A DNA stretch of 64,000 bases from Roseiarcus sp963813555 (GCA_963813555.1 CAWEZX010000011.1:186001-250000); one strand, 5' to 3'; positions 36,066 through 45,876 are shown, numbered from the stretch's first letter. The notes: a model not told the origin generated them from the sequence alone. Made by a program: numbers and translations.

Positions 36066-36808
36066 CTACCGACCATTAACTTCACAATCTCGTCGTGCGT
36101 CGTCTCCGACGGCTTGCGGCCGCCGGACTTCTCGCCGTGGCGAAAGACGACGATCTCGTCGGCGACCTCAAATATGTCGCGCAGGTTGTGGGAGATGAAG
36201 ATGACCCCCTTGCCTTGGCCCCTCAGCGACTTGATTAGCGCCAGAACACGGCGTTGTTCAGGCACGCCCAGAGCGGCCGTCGGCTCGTCCATGATCACGA
36301 GCCGGGCGTTCCAGTAGATGGCGCGGCCGATGGCGATCGCCTGCCGCTGGCCTCCGGAAAAGGCTGCGACCGGCGCGCTCAACCGCGTGACGTGAAAATC
36401 GAGACGCGCCATCGCCTCTTTCGCCGCTCCCGCCATCATCGCCCGATCGAGGATCGGCAGGAAGCCGAACAGCTTTCGCTTCGGCTCGCGGCCAAGAAAG
36501 ATGTTCTCGCCGATCGACAGGTTGTCCGCGAGCGCAAGGTCCTGGTAGATGGTCTCGATGCCGTTCTCGCGCGCCTCGTGCGGCGTCGCGAAGGCGATCG
36601 GTTCGCCGCCCAGCAGAATCTCGCCCGAGTCGTGCCGGAAGACGCCTGAAATCGCCTTGATGATGGTGGACTTGCCCGCGCCATTGTCGCCAGCGAGCGC
36701 GACGACCTCGCCAGGGTGGACGTCGAACGACACCGCGTTCAGCGCCTGGACGGCGCCGAAGGCCTTCGAGACGTTCCGGACGGACAAGATCGGCTCGGCG
36801 TCACTCAA
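36062..36808 (-). CDS. Sugar ABC transporter ATP-binding protein
   Basis: A single-domain 248-residue ATPase: Walker A GDNGAGKST, signature FSGGQRQAIAIG, Walker B RLVIMDEPTAAL, and H-loop FISHNL. It is of the FrcA-like, single-domain type. It overlaps the permease gene by 8 bp and completes a binding protein-permease-ATPase operon. Confidence 0.92.
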   Translation of the reverse strand: MSDAEPILSVRNVSKAFGAVQALNAVSFDVHPGEVVALAGDNGAGKSTIIKAISGVFRHDSGEILLGGEPIAFATPHEARENGIETIYQDLALADNLSIGENIFLGREPKRKLFGFLPILDRAMMAGAAKEAMARLDFHVTRLSAPVAAFSGGQRQAIAIGRAIYWNARLVIMDEPTAALGVPEQRRVLALIKSLRGQGKGVIFISHNLRDIFEVADEIVVFRHGEKSGGRKPSETTHDEIVKLMVGS

Positions 36809-37835
36809 CGGTTCGCCCTCCCATCAGGCGACGCTGAGTCTGGTCGACGAACACCGAGATGATGATGACAACGCCGACGGCGATGAACTGCCAGAACGGC
36901 TCGACATCGATGAAGACTAGACCGTACTGGATGACCGCGATGACGAGCGCGCCGGCGATCGTGCCAGCGATTGTGCCCGAGCCGCCGAACAGGCTCGCGC
37001 CTCCAATGACCACGGCCGCGATCGAGTCGAGCAGCAAGGGTTCGCCAGCCTGAGGCGCGCCGGCAGTGAAGCGGCCGGTGTACATGGCGCCCGCAACGCC
37101 CGCCATCACCGCCGAGAGCAGATAGATTCTGAGCGTCAGCCATTTGACGTCGATGCCGGCGCGGTTCGCCGCCGGCTTACTGGCGCCGAGCGCGTAGGTG
37201 TGCTGGCCAAAGCGCGTCTGCGAAAGCAAGTAGTGCAAGATGAGGCAGGCGACGCCGGTTATGATCACCAGAACCGGAACCCCAAAAACCCGCCCGTTGC
37301 CGATGGCGCTATACCAGTCGTTGTCGATGGCGACGGTCATGCCGCCAGCGAAGAGATAGGCGGCGCCGCGCGCGACCCCGTACATGCCGAGCGTGCCGAT
37401 GAACGGTGGGATCTGCAGGCGGGAGACCAAAAGGCCGTTGACGAGGCCGGGAATGATGGCGATCGCCGTCCCGCAAAGGATTGCGGCCAGCATTGCGAGG
37501 AAGGACGGCAGGCCGAGCCCCGCGGTGAAAAAGTTGGACCCGTGCGCCGCGATCACCGACGAAAGACCCATGACGAAGCCGAGCGACAAGTCGATGCCCG
37601 CGGAGATGATGACGAAAGTCTGGCCGAGCGCGAGCAGGAGAGGCGCGGTGGCGAACACTAGGATCGACTGGATGTTGTAAACGTTGAAGAGAAACGACGT
37701 CCCTTCGGTCGCGCGCGACCAGACCTCGAAGAAGACGACGAGCACGATTAGGAACGCCCACGCCCTAAGCTGCGCGAGCCAGAGCAAAATCGGATGCGAG
37801 AGTCTCGCTGGCGGCGACGTCGCTGCTATCGTCAT
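36801..37835 (-). CDS. Sugar ABC transporter permease
   Basis: I chose ATG 37835 (MTIAATSPPARLSHP). A BPD_transp_2 permease of 344 residues with about ten hydrophobic helices, including IISAGIDLSLGFVMGLSSV and the family motif GASKPAANRAGIDVKWL before TLRIYLLSAVMAGVAGAMY. Close to FrcC/RbsC-type permeases. Confidence 0.92.
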   Translation of the reverse strand: MTIAATSPPARLSHPILLWLAQLRAWAFLIVLVVFFEVWSRATEGTSFLFNVYNIQSILVFATAPLLLALGQTFVIISAGIDLSLGFVMGLSSVIAAHGSNFFTAGLGLPSFLAMLAAILCGTAIAIIPGLVNGLLVSRLQIPPFIGTLGMYGVARGAAYLFAGGMTVAIDNDWYSAIGNGRVFGVPVLVIITGVACLILHYLLSQTRFGQHTYALGASKPAANRAGIDVKWLTLRIYLLSAVMAGVAGAMYTGRFTAGAPQAGEPLLLDSIAAVVIGGASLFGGSGTIAGTIAGALVIAVIQYGLVFIDVEPFWQFIAVGVVIIISVFVDQTQRRLMGGRTVE

Positions 37836-37914
37836 GCGGTTCCCGGACTGCCTTGAAAACGCAAAAACGCCGGCCCACAAGGGGCCGGCGGCGCACCGCG
37901 CTCCACTCGCGCGG

Positions 37915-38904
37915 TCAAGAGTTCTTGTAGAGGAACCTCGAGACGTTGGGATCGCCGATATTGTCTTTGGTCATGACGGTGAAGCCGGTGCCGATCGATG
38001 TCGGGACGGGGTTGCCGGTGAGATGAGCGTAAGCCGCAATGTAGCCGAAGTAACCGATCTCGGCCGGGTGCTGGGCGATGGTGAGTTCGAAGGTGCCGTC
38101 CTTTAGAAGACCGACGACCAACTCAGGCGCGTCGAAGCCGGCGATCTTGACCACTCCGGCCTTGCCCGCCTGCTTGACGCCGTTGGCCGTCCCGGTGGCG
38201 GAGAACAAGTTGGCCCCGAACACGCCGGCGAGGTCCGGCACGCGGCCCATGACCGCCTGGACTTGCGCGGCCGCCTTGTTTGCGTCGTCGTCGTTGAACT
38301 GCGTCTCGAGCACCTGGACGTTTGGGTGCTCCTTCATCTCGAGCTTGAAGCCCTCCTCGCGCTGGTCGGTGGTGGACACGCCAGGCTTGACGTTGGAGAC
38401 ATAGACCTTGCCTTTGTCGCCGATCGCCTTGGCGAGCGCGCGCCCCGCGATGCGGCCGCCGAGCACGTTATCCGACGCCACGTAGCTGATCGGGAAGTCG
38501 GCGTCGCCCGAGCCGGTCTGGAACATGCCAGTGCCGATGAAAGTATCCACACACACAATCGTGATGCCAGCGTCGAACGCTTTGCGAAGCGGCTTGATGA
38601 GCTGGACCTTATCGGTAGGCGCGATCAGGATGGCGCCCGGCTTCTTGGCGATGATCGCGTCGAGAATCGGGACCTGGAGCGAAACGTTCCATTCTGCCGC
38701 GCCCTGGTAGACCAGCTCCGCGCCGACCGCTTTCGCCGCCGCTTCCGCGCCCTTGTGCATGGTGATGTAGAAACCGTCTGCGGTCAGGCCCGGAATAAGC
38801 GCGATCGTCGGCTTGTCGGCTGCGTTCGCCCGGCCAGAGAGCAGCCCCGCCCCGGCCATCGCCGCCGTGGCGCCCATGAGTTTCATTGCCGTACGACGTT
38901 CCAC
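37915..38904 (-). CDS. Sugar ABC transporter substrate-binding protein
   Basis: The GTG at 38904 follows a strong AGGGAGG, and the longer frame is not needed. Signal peptide MKLMGATAAMAGAGLLSGRANAAD; mature start PTIALIPGLTADGFYITMHKGAEAAA is typical of Peripla_BP_4 (ribose/fructose/xylitol-type) binding proteins, with DFPISYVASDNVLGGRIAG later. First gene of the cassette. The sugar is unknown. Confidence 0.9.
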   Translation of the reverse strand: MERRTAMKLMGATAAMAGAGLLSGRANAADKPTIALIPGLTADGFYITMHKGAEAAAKAVGAELVYQGAAEWNVSLQVPILDAIIAKKPGAILIAPTDKVQLIKPLRKAFDAGITIVCVDTFIGTGMFQTGSGDADFPISYVASDNVLGGRIAGRALAKAIGDKGKVYVSNVKPGVSTTDQREEGFKLEMKEHPNVQVLETQFNDDDANKAAAQVQAVMGRVPDLAGVFGANLFSATGTANGVKQAGKAGVVKIAGFDAPELVVGLLKDGTFELTIAQHPAEIGYFGYIAAYAHLTGNPVPTSIGTGFTVMTKDNIGDPNVSRFLYKNS

Positions 38905-39057
38905 GATTTCCTCCCTACGTTTTAGAATCGTCACGGACTGATTGTGCGCCCTGTCGCGACCAAGCTTCGCAGCGCGGCCGCCGTTCGTCAACCGCAGTCT
39001 CTACGCCCGATAATTCGCTTGGGAGCGGGGACGGCGGTCGTCAACGCGCCGCCTTGG

Positions 39058-39440
39058 CGGCCTCGTTCAGACGCTCGACGACAAGCACATGCGCGAGCAG
39101 TCACGGCAGACGCTCGAACTCTCTGCAGATTCGCTTTCCTAGCCTGACTGCGCCGATTGAGAAGCTGTCGGGCGGCCAGCGCCAGGCGGTCGCGATCGCC
39201 GGCGCCGTCTATCGGGAAGCCCGCCCTATGATCATGGACGAGCCGACCAACAATCTCGGTGTGCCCGAGCAGCACGCAGCACAAGGTGCTGGAGCTCATA
39301 CGCATGCTTAAGGGTCGCGGCGTGCCGGTGACCCTCATCACCCATGTGATGCCCGACGCGCTCTCGGTCACCGACCGTGGCGCAGCGCCCCTGGTGCGCC
39401 CATCCGGCGATCGCTCGATTTTCCGGTCAGGGCTCTCGCA
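39058..39440 (+). pseudogene. Remnant of a second sugar ABC ATPase
   Basis: Fragments of one ATP-binding protein in at least three frames: DDKHMREQSRQTLEL, then SLQIRFPSLTAPIEKLSGGQRQAVAIAGAVYREARPMIMDEPTNNLGVPEQ (positions 39118-39267 approximately), then HKVLELIRMLKGRGVPVTLITHVMPD. Signature and Walker B survive but Walker A and the start are missing. It faces away from the intact cassette and is evidently decaying. Confidence 0.75.
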
Positions 39441-39549
39441 CCGAAGCCGCCAGCTACACTTGTGCTGCGCCCCCGACGTGACAACGGAGGCGCGAGGCGC
39501 TAGTCTACTGGTTCGAGGCTGAAGGCTCGGCGTTCGGCAAGGGCGCGCG

Positions 39550-40680
39550 ATGGCCAATTCATGCGACGCCATCATCATCGGCGCAGGCCCCGCCGGCCTC
39601 GCCACGGCAGCGGCGCTTCGGGCGAGGGGCCTTGACGCCGCGATCCTCGAAAAGAGCGACGCGGTCGGCGCGGTCTGGCGTCGCCATTACGACCGCCTCC
39701 ATCTGCACACTGATCGCGCCCGCTCCGGCCTGCCGGGCTTGGCGATACCGAAGGCTTTCGGCCGCTATCCCTCGCGCGCCCAAGTCGTCGAATATCTCGA
39801 GGCCTACGCGGCGAAGTTCAATCTGAAGCCGGTCTACAACGCGCCCGTTCGCGCGGTGCGGCGTGATGGGCCCGCATGGCGCGCCGAGGCGGGCGAAGAC
39901 TCGCGAACCGCCCCCATCGTCGTCGTCGCGACTGGCTGGGCCGACTATCCTCACGCGCCGGCATGGCCGGGCATGGAGACGTTCGGCGGCCCGGTCGTGC
40001 ATTCGAGCGTCTATCGCAATCCGGCCTCTTTCACAGGGAAGCGGGTGCTGGTCGTCGGCTACGGCAATTCCGGCGCCGAAATCGCACTTGACCTCGCCGA
40101 AGCGGGCGTCGATGTGTCGCTCGCCGTCCGCAGCCCGGTCAATATTATTCCGCGCGAGCTGTTCGGAGTCCCGATCCTTGTCTTTCCGATTGCCGAGCAA
40201 TGGCTCCCGCCGCGCGTGGCCGATTTCCTCAATGCGCCCTTGCTGCGGCTCACGGTCGGCTCGATCGAAAAACTCGGCCTGAAGCGCTCCGCCAAGGGGC
40301 CGCTCCAATCCATCGAGGAGGACGGGCGTGTGCCGCTCATCGACGTCGGCACGCTCGATGCGATGCGCGACGGACGGATCAAGCTTCGCGGCGACGTCGC
40401 AAGCGTTGCCCGCGAGAGCGTCGGCTTCAGGCAATCGCCCGCCGAGCGCTTCGATGCGATCATTCTCGCGACCGGCTTCCGCCCGGACTTGCGCACGCTG
40501 CTGCCCGACGTGAAGGCCGTACTGAGCGAAAGCGGAGCGCCGCTCGTCAGCGGCCGAGCGACAGCGGAGCCCGGCCTTTTCTTCTGCGGCGCCATTCCCT
40601 CAGCGGTCGGCCAATTCCGCCAGATCGGCATAGAGGCGATCCGGATCGCCGCCGCCGCGCAATCGCTGCGCGCTGCGTAA
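39550..40680 (+). CDS. FAD/NAD(P)-dependent oxidoreductase (flavin monooxygenase-like)
   Basis: A 376-residue two-dinucleotide-binding protein. FAD motif GAGPAGLATAAAL at the N-terminus, then VWRRHYDRLHLHTDR, the NADPH motif VVGYGNSGAEIALDLAEAG in the middle, and a final ATGFRPDL. This resembles YUCCA/CzcO-type flavin monooxygenases. Substrate unknown. Confidence 0.85.
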   Translation: MANSCDAIIIGAGPAGLATAAALRARGLDAAILEKSDAVGAVWRRHYDRLHLHTDRARSGLPGLAIPKAFGRYPSRAQVVEYLEAYAAKFNLKPVYNAPVRAVRRDGPAWRAEAGEDSRTAPIVVVATGWADYPHAPAWPGMETFGGPVVHSSVYRNPASFTGKRVLVVGYGNSGAEIALDLAEAGVDVSLAVRSPVNIIPRELFGVPILVFPIAEQWLPPRVADFLNAPLLRLTVGSIEKLGLKRSAKGPLQSIEEDGRVPLIDVGTLDAMRDGRIKLRGDVASVARESVGFRQSPAERFDAIILATGFRPDLRTLLPDVKAVLSESGAPLVSGRATAEPGLFFCGAIPSAVGQFRQIGIEAIRIAAAAQSLRAA

Positions 40681-40689
40681 ATATGTGGG

Positions 40690-41369
40690 TCACGGCCCGA
40701 CAAGCTCTTCAACCCATGCCGGAACCGTCTCGCTCGCCGGCCCCAAGCGCTGCTCGTCAAACAAGCGCGCATTGTCGGCCACGTCGAGGTTGATCTCGCA
40801 AGTGCGCAGGCCACGGGCGCGCGCCTCAGCGACGAAGCCAGCCGCCGGATAGACGGCGCCCGAGGTGCCGATGGCGACGAAGCGATCAGCCTTACCCAGC
40901 GCCCGGTCGATCAAGTTCATCGCGAGCGGCATTTCGCCGAACCACACCACATGCGGACGCAGCGCCCCAACGCGGCCGCAGTCGGGGCAGACGTCCGAGG
41001 GAGACAGATCATCGAGCCACGGGTGAACCGTATCACAGCGGCCGCAACGGGCCTTCAAAAGTTCGCCATGCATGTGGATGACGGACGCTGAACCTGCGCG
41101 CTCGTGCAGATCGTCGATGTTCTGCGTGACTAGGGTGAGACGACCCCCGCGCTCGGCGAGTGCGCTTTCGAGCTTGGCAAGCGCGAAATGCACCGCGTTG
41201 GGCTTGGCGTTGAGAAGGTTGCGCCGCCGCAGATCATAGAACGCCAGCACCTCGCCCGGATCGCGCGCGAAGGCTTCCGGCGTGGCCAGCTTCATCGGAT
41301 CGAACTTCGCCCAATCCCCTGCCCGTCTTTGTCGCGAAACGTGCCAAGCCCGCTCTCGGCCGAGATCCT
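40690..41369 (-). pseudogene. Sir2-type NAD-dependent deacylase, 5' truncated and frameshifted
   Basis: The open part from ATG 41295 (MKLATPEAFARDPGEVL) retains the sirtuin core: TQNIDDLHERAG, the catalytic histidine in IHMHGELLKARC, zinc cysteines CGRC...CPDCG, and PHVVWFGEMP. Upstream, ISAESGLGTFRDKDG is visible in another frame, and WAKFDP lies one base off. The GAG part of the NAD-binding GAGxS motif is absent, because the frame runs straight into the stop of the upstream gene at 41370-41372. The product would lack the NAD-binding start and is probably inactive. Confidence 0.7.
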
Positions 41370-42185
41370 CTACCGCCCCCGCAGCGCGAGCGCGATCTGC
41401 ACGATGGCTGCGATCAGCTCGAGCACGATCAGGATCACGATCGCCGCTTCGAGTCGCGTTGCGCGGTCGGCGTCGATGATGTCGGTCAGCGCCTGCGCAG
41501 TGTCGCCGATCACCTCGAGCTTCCGCTTCAAGACGTCGGCGCGCTCAGTGAGCTCGTATTCGTCGGCAAGGCGCGCGTAGAGCCGTTCAAGCTCAGGGTG
41601 GTCCCAAAGCACGTCCGGCTTCTCCTCGACCGCCACGCGGCCCGACACGCGGTGCTGGGCGAGCAGAGCCTGGCCGATCAGCCTCAGCATGGCGCGGCGG
41701 CGAAACGGCGGCCTGCCGGTCGCCGCGAGTTTTTCGGCGAACGGCTCGACGACGTCGAACACGGCGTTGACCTCGCGCTCGTCGCGCGCCAGCGCCACGG
41801 TCTTGGCGAGCGCGTCAGCAATGACGAGAAAGCGCGGCGGCGACAGGTTCTTGATCTGGATCGGCCCGCTCGAGGACTTCTGCTCGTCGCTGTCGTGCGC
41901 AATTTCGAGCACCGCCGTTTCGTCGTCGCCGAGCGCCCTGACCCCGCTGACGCGCGAACGCAGCTTCATGAGCAGGTCCTCTTCCTCGAGCGGGGTTAAG
42001 CCCACCATCACGGCGACGCCGAAGCGGAACAAAGCCGCCATGCCCCGTTCGCCGACCCGGAAGGCGAGCGGTAGCGAGGAGATCATGTCAGGCCGCTCGA
42101 GCCCGGCGGTGTCGATGCGCTCGCCGACGATGAGCGCGCGCGCCGTCAGGCGCGTCGGAGCGATCACGGGCGAAACCTCGGTCAT
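41370..42185 (-). CDS. RMD1/DUF155 family protein
   Basis: A 271-residue protein with the DUF155 pattern: FRVGERGMAALFRFGVAVM near residue 42, then KSSSGPIQIKNLSPPRFLVIADALAKTVALARDE. A C-terminal hydrophobic helix (IVILIVLELIAAIVQIALAL) follows the coiled part with DVLKRKLEVIGDTAQALTDI. Related yeast RMD1 and human RMND1 are mitochondrial; the bacterial role is unknown. Its stop lies against the truncated sirtuin gene, suggesting a small deletion between them. Confidence 0.85.
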   Translation of the reverse strand: MTEVSPVIAPTRLTARALIVGERIDTAGLERPDMISSLPLAFRVGERGMAALFRFGVAVMVGLTPLEEEDLLMKLRSRVSGVRALGDDETAVLEIAHDSDEQKSSSGPIQIKNLSPPRFLVIADALAKTVALARDEREVNAVFDVVEPFAEKLAATGRPPFRRRAMLRLIGQALLAQHRVSGRVAVEEKPDVLWDHPELERLYARLADEYELTERADVLKRKLEVIGDTAQALTDIIDADRATRLEAAIVILIVLELIAAIVQIALALRGR

Positions 42186-42317
42186 GGCCCGCAGTCTACG
42201 GCGACGCGTGAGCTGTCGCCAGCCGCTCGAGTCCGGGGCTAAAGGCGCCCGCTGTTTGCTCGCCTTTGGCGATCAAGACCGTCAAACGCCGGTCCTTCCG
42301 AACGCGTGCTCGGGACA

Positions 42318-44357
42318 TCATCCCTCGGAAGTTGCGGCAACCGCAACCACACCGTCCCGGGCGACCGGCAGGCCTTGGTCCGCACCGGCGTCGCTAGCAC
42401 CGTGCTCTTGGCCCGTTGCGGGTTGCTCCACCCTGCGCGCCTCATCCAGTGTCTTTGTCACGGCGTCATGAATTGAGCTCGCAAGCGAGCTCGCGCCCGT
42501 CATTCCTTGCGCCGCCGGATCCGAAAGCATTGCGTCGGCCGGATCCCAGAAACCGACAAGGATCGGACATGAGGGAAATTTTTGTCGAACCCGACGCAAT
42601 AGATAACGCATATGCGGCGGACTGCCGTCGAGCTCGGCGTAGGTGATGCAGACCATGGCGACACCTGTCGTGTCGAGCCTGTTGATTGCAAATCTCGAGA
42701 CCTCGTCGTGGAGCGCGCTTTGCGCGCCGAGCCCATGCTTGCGTAACAACTGCGCCAGCATCGACGCCACGATTCCGTCGAGTGGATCCCGGCCAGGGAC
42801 GCACAGCACGCTTCGTTCGGTGCGCCAGACGTCGGGGAGATTCGAACCCTGCCGGACCTGTCCCTCTGGCGCAGGTTGGGTCGTCGTCTCGCGTTCCGGG
42901 CGGGCGACGCCAGCAACCTCCACCACCGCGGCCTTGGCTTGCGCATCGGTGAGCACCGGGTCGACGTCATCGTGCGATTCAAGGTCCTCGATCAGCCCGA
43001 GCATCGCTTCCTGGATTTTCTCAAGCCGCGCCGGCTGGATCACTCCGCGCGACACATCGTTCACGACCAGCCTCAGCGCCTTCAATGCGATGTCGTCATA
43101 GTAAGATGAGAGCGCGCGCCCTTTCAGCAGCGTCTCCGCTTGCTCCAGAATTTCGTCAGGGTCGCCAGCGAGCAGTCTTTGGTAAAGGGTTTCGACTGGC
43201 GTAAGCGCAGGGCGATCCCCCAGCAACACGTCAAGAAATTCAAGGTGCCGGACATGGCGACCGACGACGACCAGACATAGCGTCAGCGGCGTCGACAGGA
43301 TCAAGCCGATCGGTCCCCAGATCCAGCTCCAGAAAATCGCCACGATGACAACTGCGGTCGGAGACAGCCCGGTGTTGCTGCCGTACAGCACCGGCTCCAG
43401 GAATTGTCCGGTCACGCCTTCAGCGACAATAAAAAGCCCGGCCGTCCAGAGCGCGCTTGACCATCCTGGATCGACCGCGGCGGCCAGCGCCACGGGGAGC
43501 ACGGCGGCGGTTATCGACCCCAGGTAAGGAACAAAGCGCAAGAGCGCGGCGAGAAGCCCCCAGAGCACCGGGCTTGGCAAGCCGATGAAAAATAGACCAA
43601 CGCCAATCAACAAACCAAAGCCCGCGTTGATCGAGGCCTGAATTAAAAAGTACCGCGTCAAGCGCTGGGTGGCCTCGTCAATGGCGAGAGTGGTCCGATG
43701 AAGATCATTCGAGCCAAAAAGCCGTATGATCCGGTCGCGGAGATCCTCTTGCTGAACGAGAATGAAAATTGTCACGATGAGAACGATTGCGAGCGTGGCC
43801 AGAGGCGAAAGAACCGGCTCCAGAATCTGACGGCCTGTCTCGAGATAGCCGCTTGACGAAGACTGAACTACGACCGGGATCGGCTGCTCATCCGGCGTGG
43901 CGGCGTCTGAGGAGCTTGGCGCAGGCGTCTTGGGTTGGTAGACCGCCCCCAGGCGGCCGGTAACTTGTTTGACGAGGCCGTTTACAGCGCCGTGCAGCGA
44001 CTCATATTTGTCGATCACAGTCGACTGGTATTGAGGCGCATTCTCGACAAGCGATCTGAGCTGGGAGCCTATAATCGCGCCGAGCACCAAGATGATCGCG
44101 AGCGCCAACGCCACCGAGACCGCCACGGCGGCGACCTTGGGCAGGCGAGCCCGCTGGAGCAGCCTGACAACCGGCGCCAGAAAAAAAGTCAGAAAAATCG
44201 CGAGCGTGATGGGAATGAGCACGTCCCGCGCCAGATAAAGGGCCGAAACAACCACCACGCCGGTTGCAAGCCCAAGCAACGCCTCGGGCTTCGGCGTCTC
44301 CGCCGCAGGCACTTTTACCTTCGGCGCGCGCGCCAGTCCGAGCGGGTCCTCGGCCAT
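42318..44357 (-). CDS. AI-2E family transporter with soluble C-terminal extension
   Basis: I chose ATG 44357 (MAEDPLGLARAP) after GGGGGAT; the total is 679 residues. The N-terminal half is an AI-2E permease with helices around LLGLATGVVVVSALYLARDVLIPITLAIFLTFFLAPVV and the later GLLAALLRFVPYLGS and TAVVIVAIFWSWIWGPIGLILSTPLT. Usual members have 350-400 residues. The extra 300 residues include a Rossmann-like region (SVLCVPGRDPLDGIVASMLAQLLRKHG, then VAMVCITYAELDGSP and CPILVGFWDP) that recalls a B12-binding or receiver-like fold. Substrate unknown. Confidence 0.85.
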   Translation of the reverse strand: MAEDPLGLARAPKVKVPAAETPKPEALLGLATGVVVVSALYLARDVLIPITLAIFLTFFLAPVVRLLQRARLPKVAAVAVSVALALAIILVLGAIIGSQLRSLVENAPQYQSTVIDKYESLHGAVNGLVKQVTGRLGAVYQPKTPAPSSSDAATPDEQPIPVVVQSSSSGYLETGRQILEPVLSPLATLAIVLIVTIFILVQQEDLRDRIIRLFGSNDLHRTTLAIDEATQRLTRYFLIQASINAGFGLLIGVGLFFIGLPSPVLWGLLAALLRFVPYLGSITAAVLPVALAAAVDPGWSSALWTAGLFIVAEGVTGQFLEPVLYGSNTGLSPTAVVIVAIFWSWIWGPIGLILSTPLTLCLVVVGRHVRHLEFLDVLLGDRPALTPVETLYQRLLAGDPDEILEQAETLLKGRALSSYYDDIALKALRLVVNDVSRGVIQPARLEKIQEAMLGLIEDLESHDDVDPVLTDAQAKAAVVEVAGVARPERETTTQPAPEGQVRQGSNLPDVWRTERSVLCVPGRDPLDGIVASMLAQLLRKHGLGAQSALHDEVSRFAINRLDTTGVAMVCITYAELDGSPPHMRYLLRRVRQKFPSCPILVGFWDPADAMLSDPAAQGMTGASSLASSIHDAVTKTLDEARRVEQPATGQEHGASDAGADQGLPVARDGVVAVAATSEG

Positions 44358-44649
44358 CGATTGCGATCCCCCTGTGAGCGGCGTCGGGCGCACGCGCGCT
44401 TCCGGGAACCCAAACGCCAAAACTCGCGTGTTCGTTCCGCATCAACTTGCCGCCCAAGCAGAAGGCGGTCGAACGCCAGACTTGAAGTTTGCATGGCGCG
44501 GCGCGCGGGCGCAAATTCGCGCCGTTTTGCCTATTTCATTTTGCCCACCCGGAGGCCAAAAGCGAGCTGCTATTCGCCGGTCGCCTTGAGCGGACAGGTT
44601 TCAGGCCAAACGCTGAGCCCGCCCCGGCTGCGCGTCATGGAGAGCGACG

Positions 44650-45129
44650 ATGGGAGACGTGAACGACGCCAGATGGCGTCTTGACGGCGTTCGGGTGGTT
44701 CACGCGGGCGAACTCGACATCAACACGGCCCAGACGCCCGGTATGAACCGCGCCGCGGCGATCACCTACGCGCGCGCCGGGGCGGAGAAATTATGGGCAG
44801 GAACTGTCGTCATCCATCCGAAGGCCAAGACCGGGGCGCACCATCACGGGCCGGTGGAGAGTGTCATCTACGTGGTCAGCGGACTTGCCCGAATGCGATG
44901 GGGCGAGCGGCTCGAATTCGTGGCCGAGGCCGGCCCCGGCGATTTCATCTATATTCCGCCCTTCGTCCCCCACCAGGAAATCAACGCCAGCGACGAGGCG
45001 CCGCTGTCTTGCGTACTGGTGCGCAGCGGCCAGGAGCCGGTCGTCGTCAACCTCGATCTGCCGAACGTGGAGCGCAACCCGGAGACGGTCGAGTGGGTCG
45101 ACGACCTGCACCCGCCGCGCAGCAGCTAA
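44650..45129 (+). CDS. Cupin domain-containing protein
   Basis: A 159-residue cupin. Motif 1 is GAHHHGPVESVIYVVSGLARMRWG with the metal-binding histidines and Glu, and motif 2 PGDFIYIPPFVPHQEIN. Single-domain cupin of unknown function. Confidence 0.88.
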   Translation: MGDVNDARWRLDGVRVVHAGELDINTAQTPGMNRAAAITYARAGAEKLWAGTVVIHPKAKTGAHHHGPVESVIYVVSGLARMRWGERLEFVAEAGPGDFIYIPPFVPHQEINASDEAPLSCVLVRSGQEPVVVNLDLPNVERNPETVEWVDDLHPPRSS

Positions 45130-45143
45130 ACATTGTCCAGACA

Positions 45144-45545
45144 TTACGGTCGGCGCAACCCCAGCCTTTCGTCCGACGGCGGCTTGGCGAGCGCAACCGC
45201 GTATTCGGTCCGACCGGGCCCATTGAGTACGCGGCTGTGCGTAGCCAGGCACTTTTGATCCTTGCCATCCCAGACCATGCCCCGAGGGCAGACCAGCTCG
45301 GTTTGGCCATTCGGGCGATGAGCTGTTCCGCCGCCGCCAGCGCTCCCGTTTCCGCCAGCTCCCGCTCCGCCGCCGCCAGCTCCACCACCGCCTCCGCCAG
45401 CTCCACCGCCGCCTCCGCCGCCTCCGCCTCCACCCATGCCAGCCGCAGGCGCCGCCAACGCCAGGCCGAGAACCAAGATCCCGCTCGAGAGCGCGTAAGC
45501 GAACCCGGTTCTCTTTTGGCGACCAAATTGAAGAAGGGTGTGCAT
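45144..45545 (-). CDS. Exported glycine-rich small protein
   Basis: From ATG 45545 after GGAGGACC. The signal peptide (GFAYALSSGILVLGLALAAPAAG) is followed by a 45-residue almost pure Gly/Ala run, and then CPRGMVWDGKDQKCLAT, a small two-cysteine module seen in many short exported proteins of Hyphomicrobiales. Function unknown. Confidence 0.75.
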   Translation of the reverse strand: MHTLLQFGRQKRTGFAYALSSGILVLGLALAAPAAGMGGGGGGGGGGGAGGGGGGAGGGGAGAGGNGSAGGGGTAHRPNGQTELVCPRGMVWDGKDQKCLATHSRVLNGPGRTEYAVALAKPPSDERLGLRRP

Positions 45546-45673
45546 GGCAATGGTCCTCCATGTTCGGGTACGTCGCCCAAGAAACACATTTCCGATGAAA
45601 TTATTCGGCTGCCGCTTTGGCCGGGGGCCTCCTGCTCACGGCGCCTAGGGCTCGGCGGCCCTTCAGCTATCGC

Positions 45674-45866
45674 CTCAGAACCGGATGCGCCTCGCGGCGC
45701 TGCCAGCCGGCGCGCTCGAGTTCCGTGATGGGATGCTCCTCCCGCGGAAAGCCTGCGCAAAGATAGGCGATGAAGGTCCAGGCGCGGAACGTCGAGGGTC
45801 TTCGCGATCGTCCCCGGATCGAGGATCGACACCCAGCCGACGCCTAGGCCGCGGGCGCGCGGTGTC
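45674..45866 (-). pseudogene. Decayed duplicate of the bluB 3' end
   Basis: About 190 bp matching 47787-47980 of bluB with substitutions and a 2-base shortening near 45781 that breaks the frame. The fragment still reads RGLGVGWVSILDPGTIAKTLDVPR where intact bluB has GGLGVGWVSILDPGAIAEALDVPR (longest shared run 12 residues). No start. The metacaspase gene lies between it and intact bluB. Confidence 0.85.
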
Positions 45867-45876
45867 GCGCACGAAA

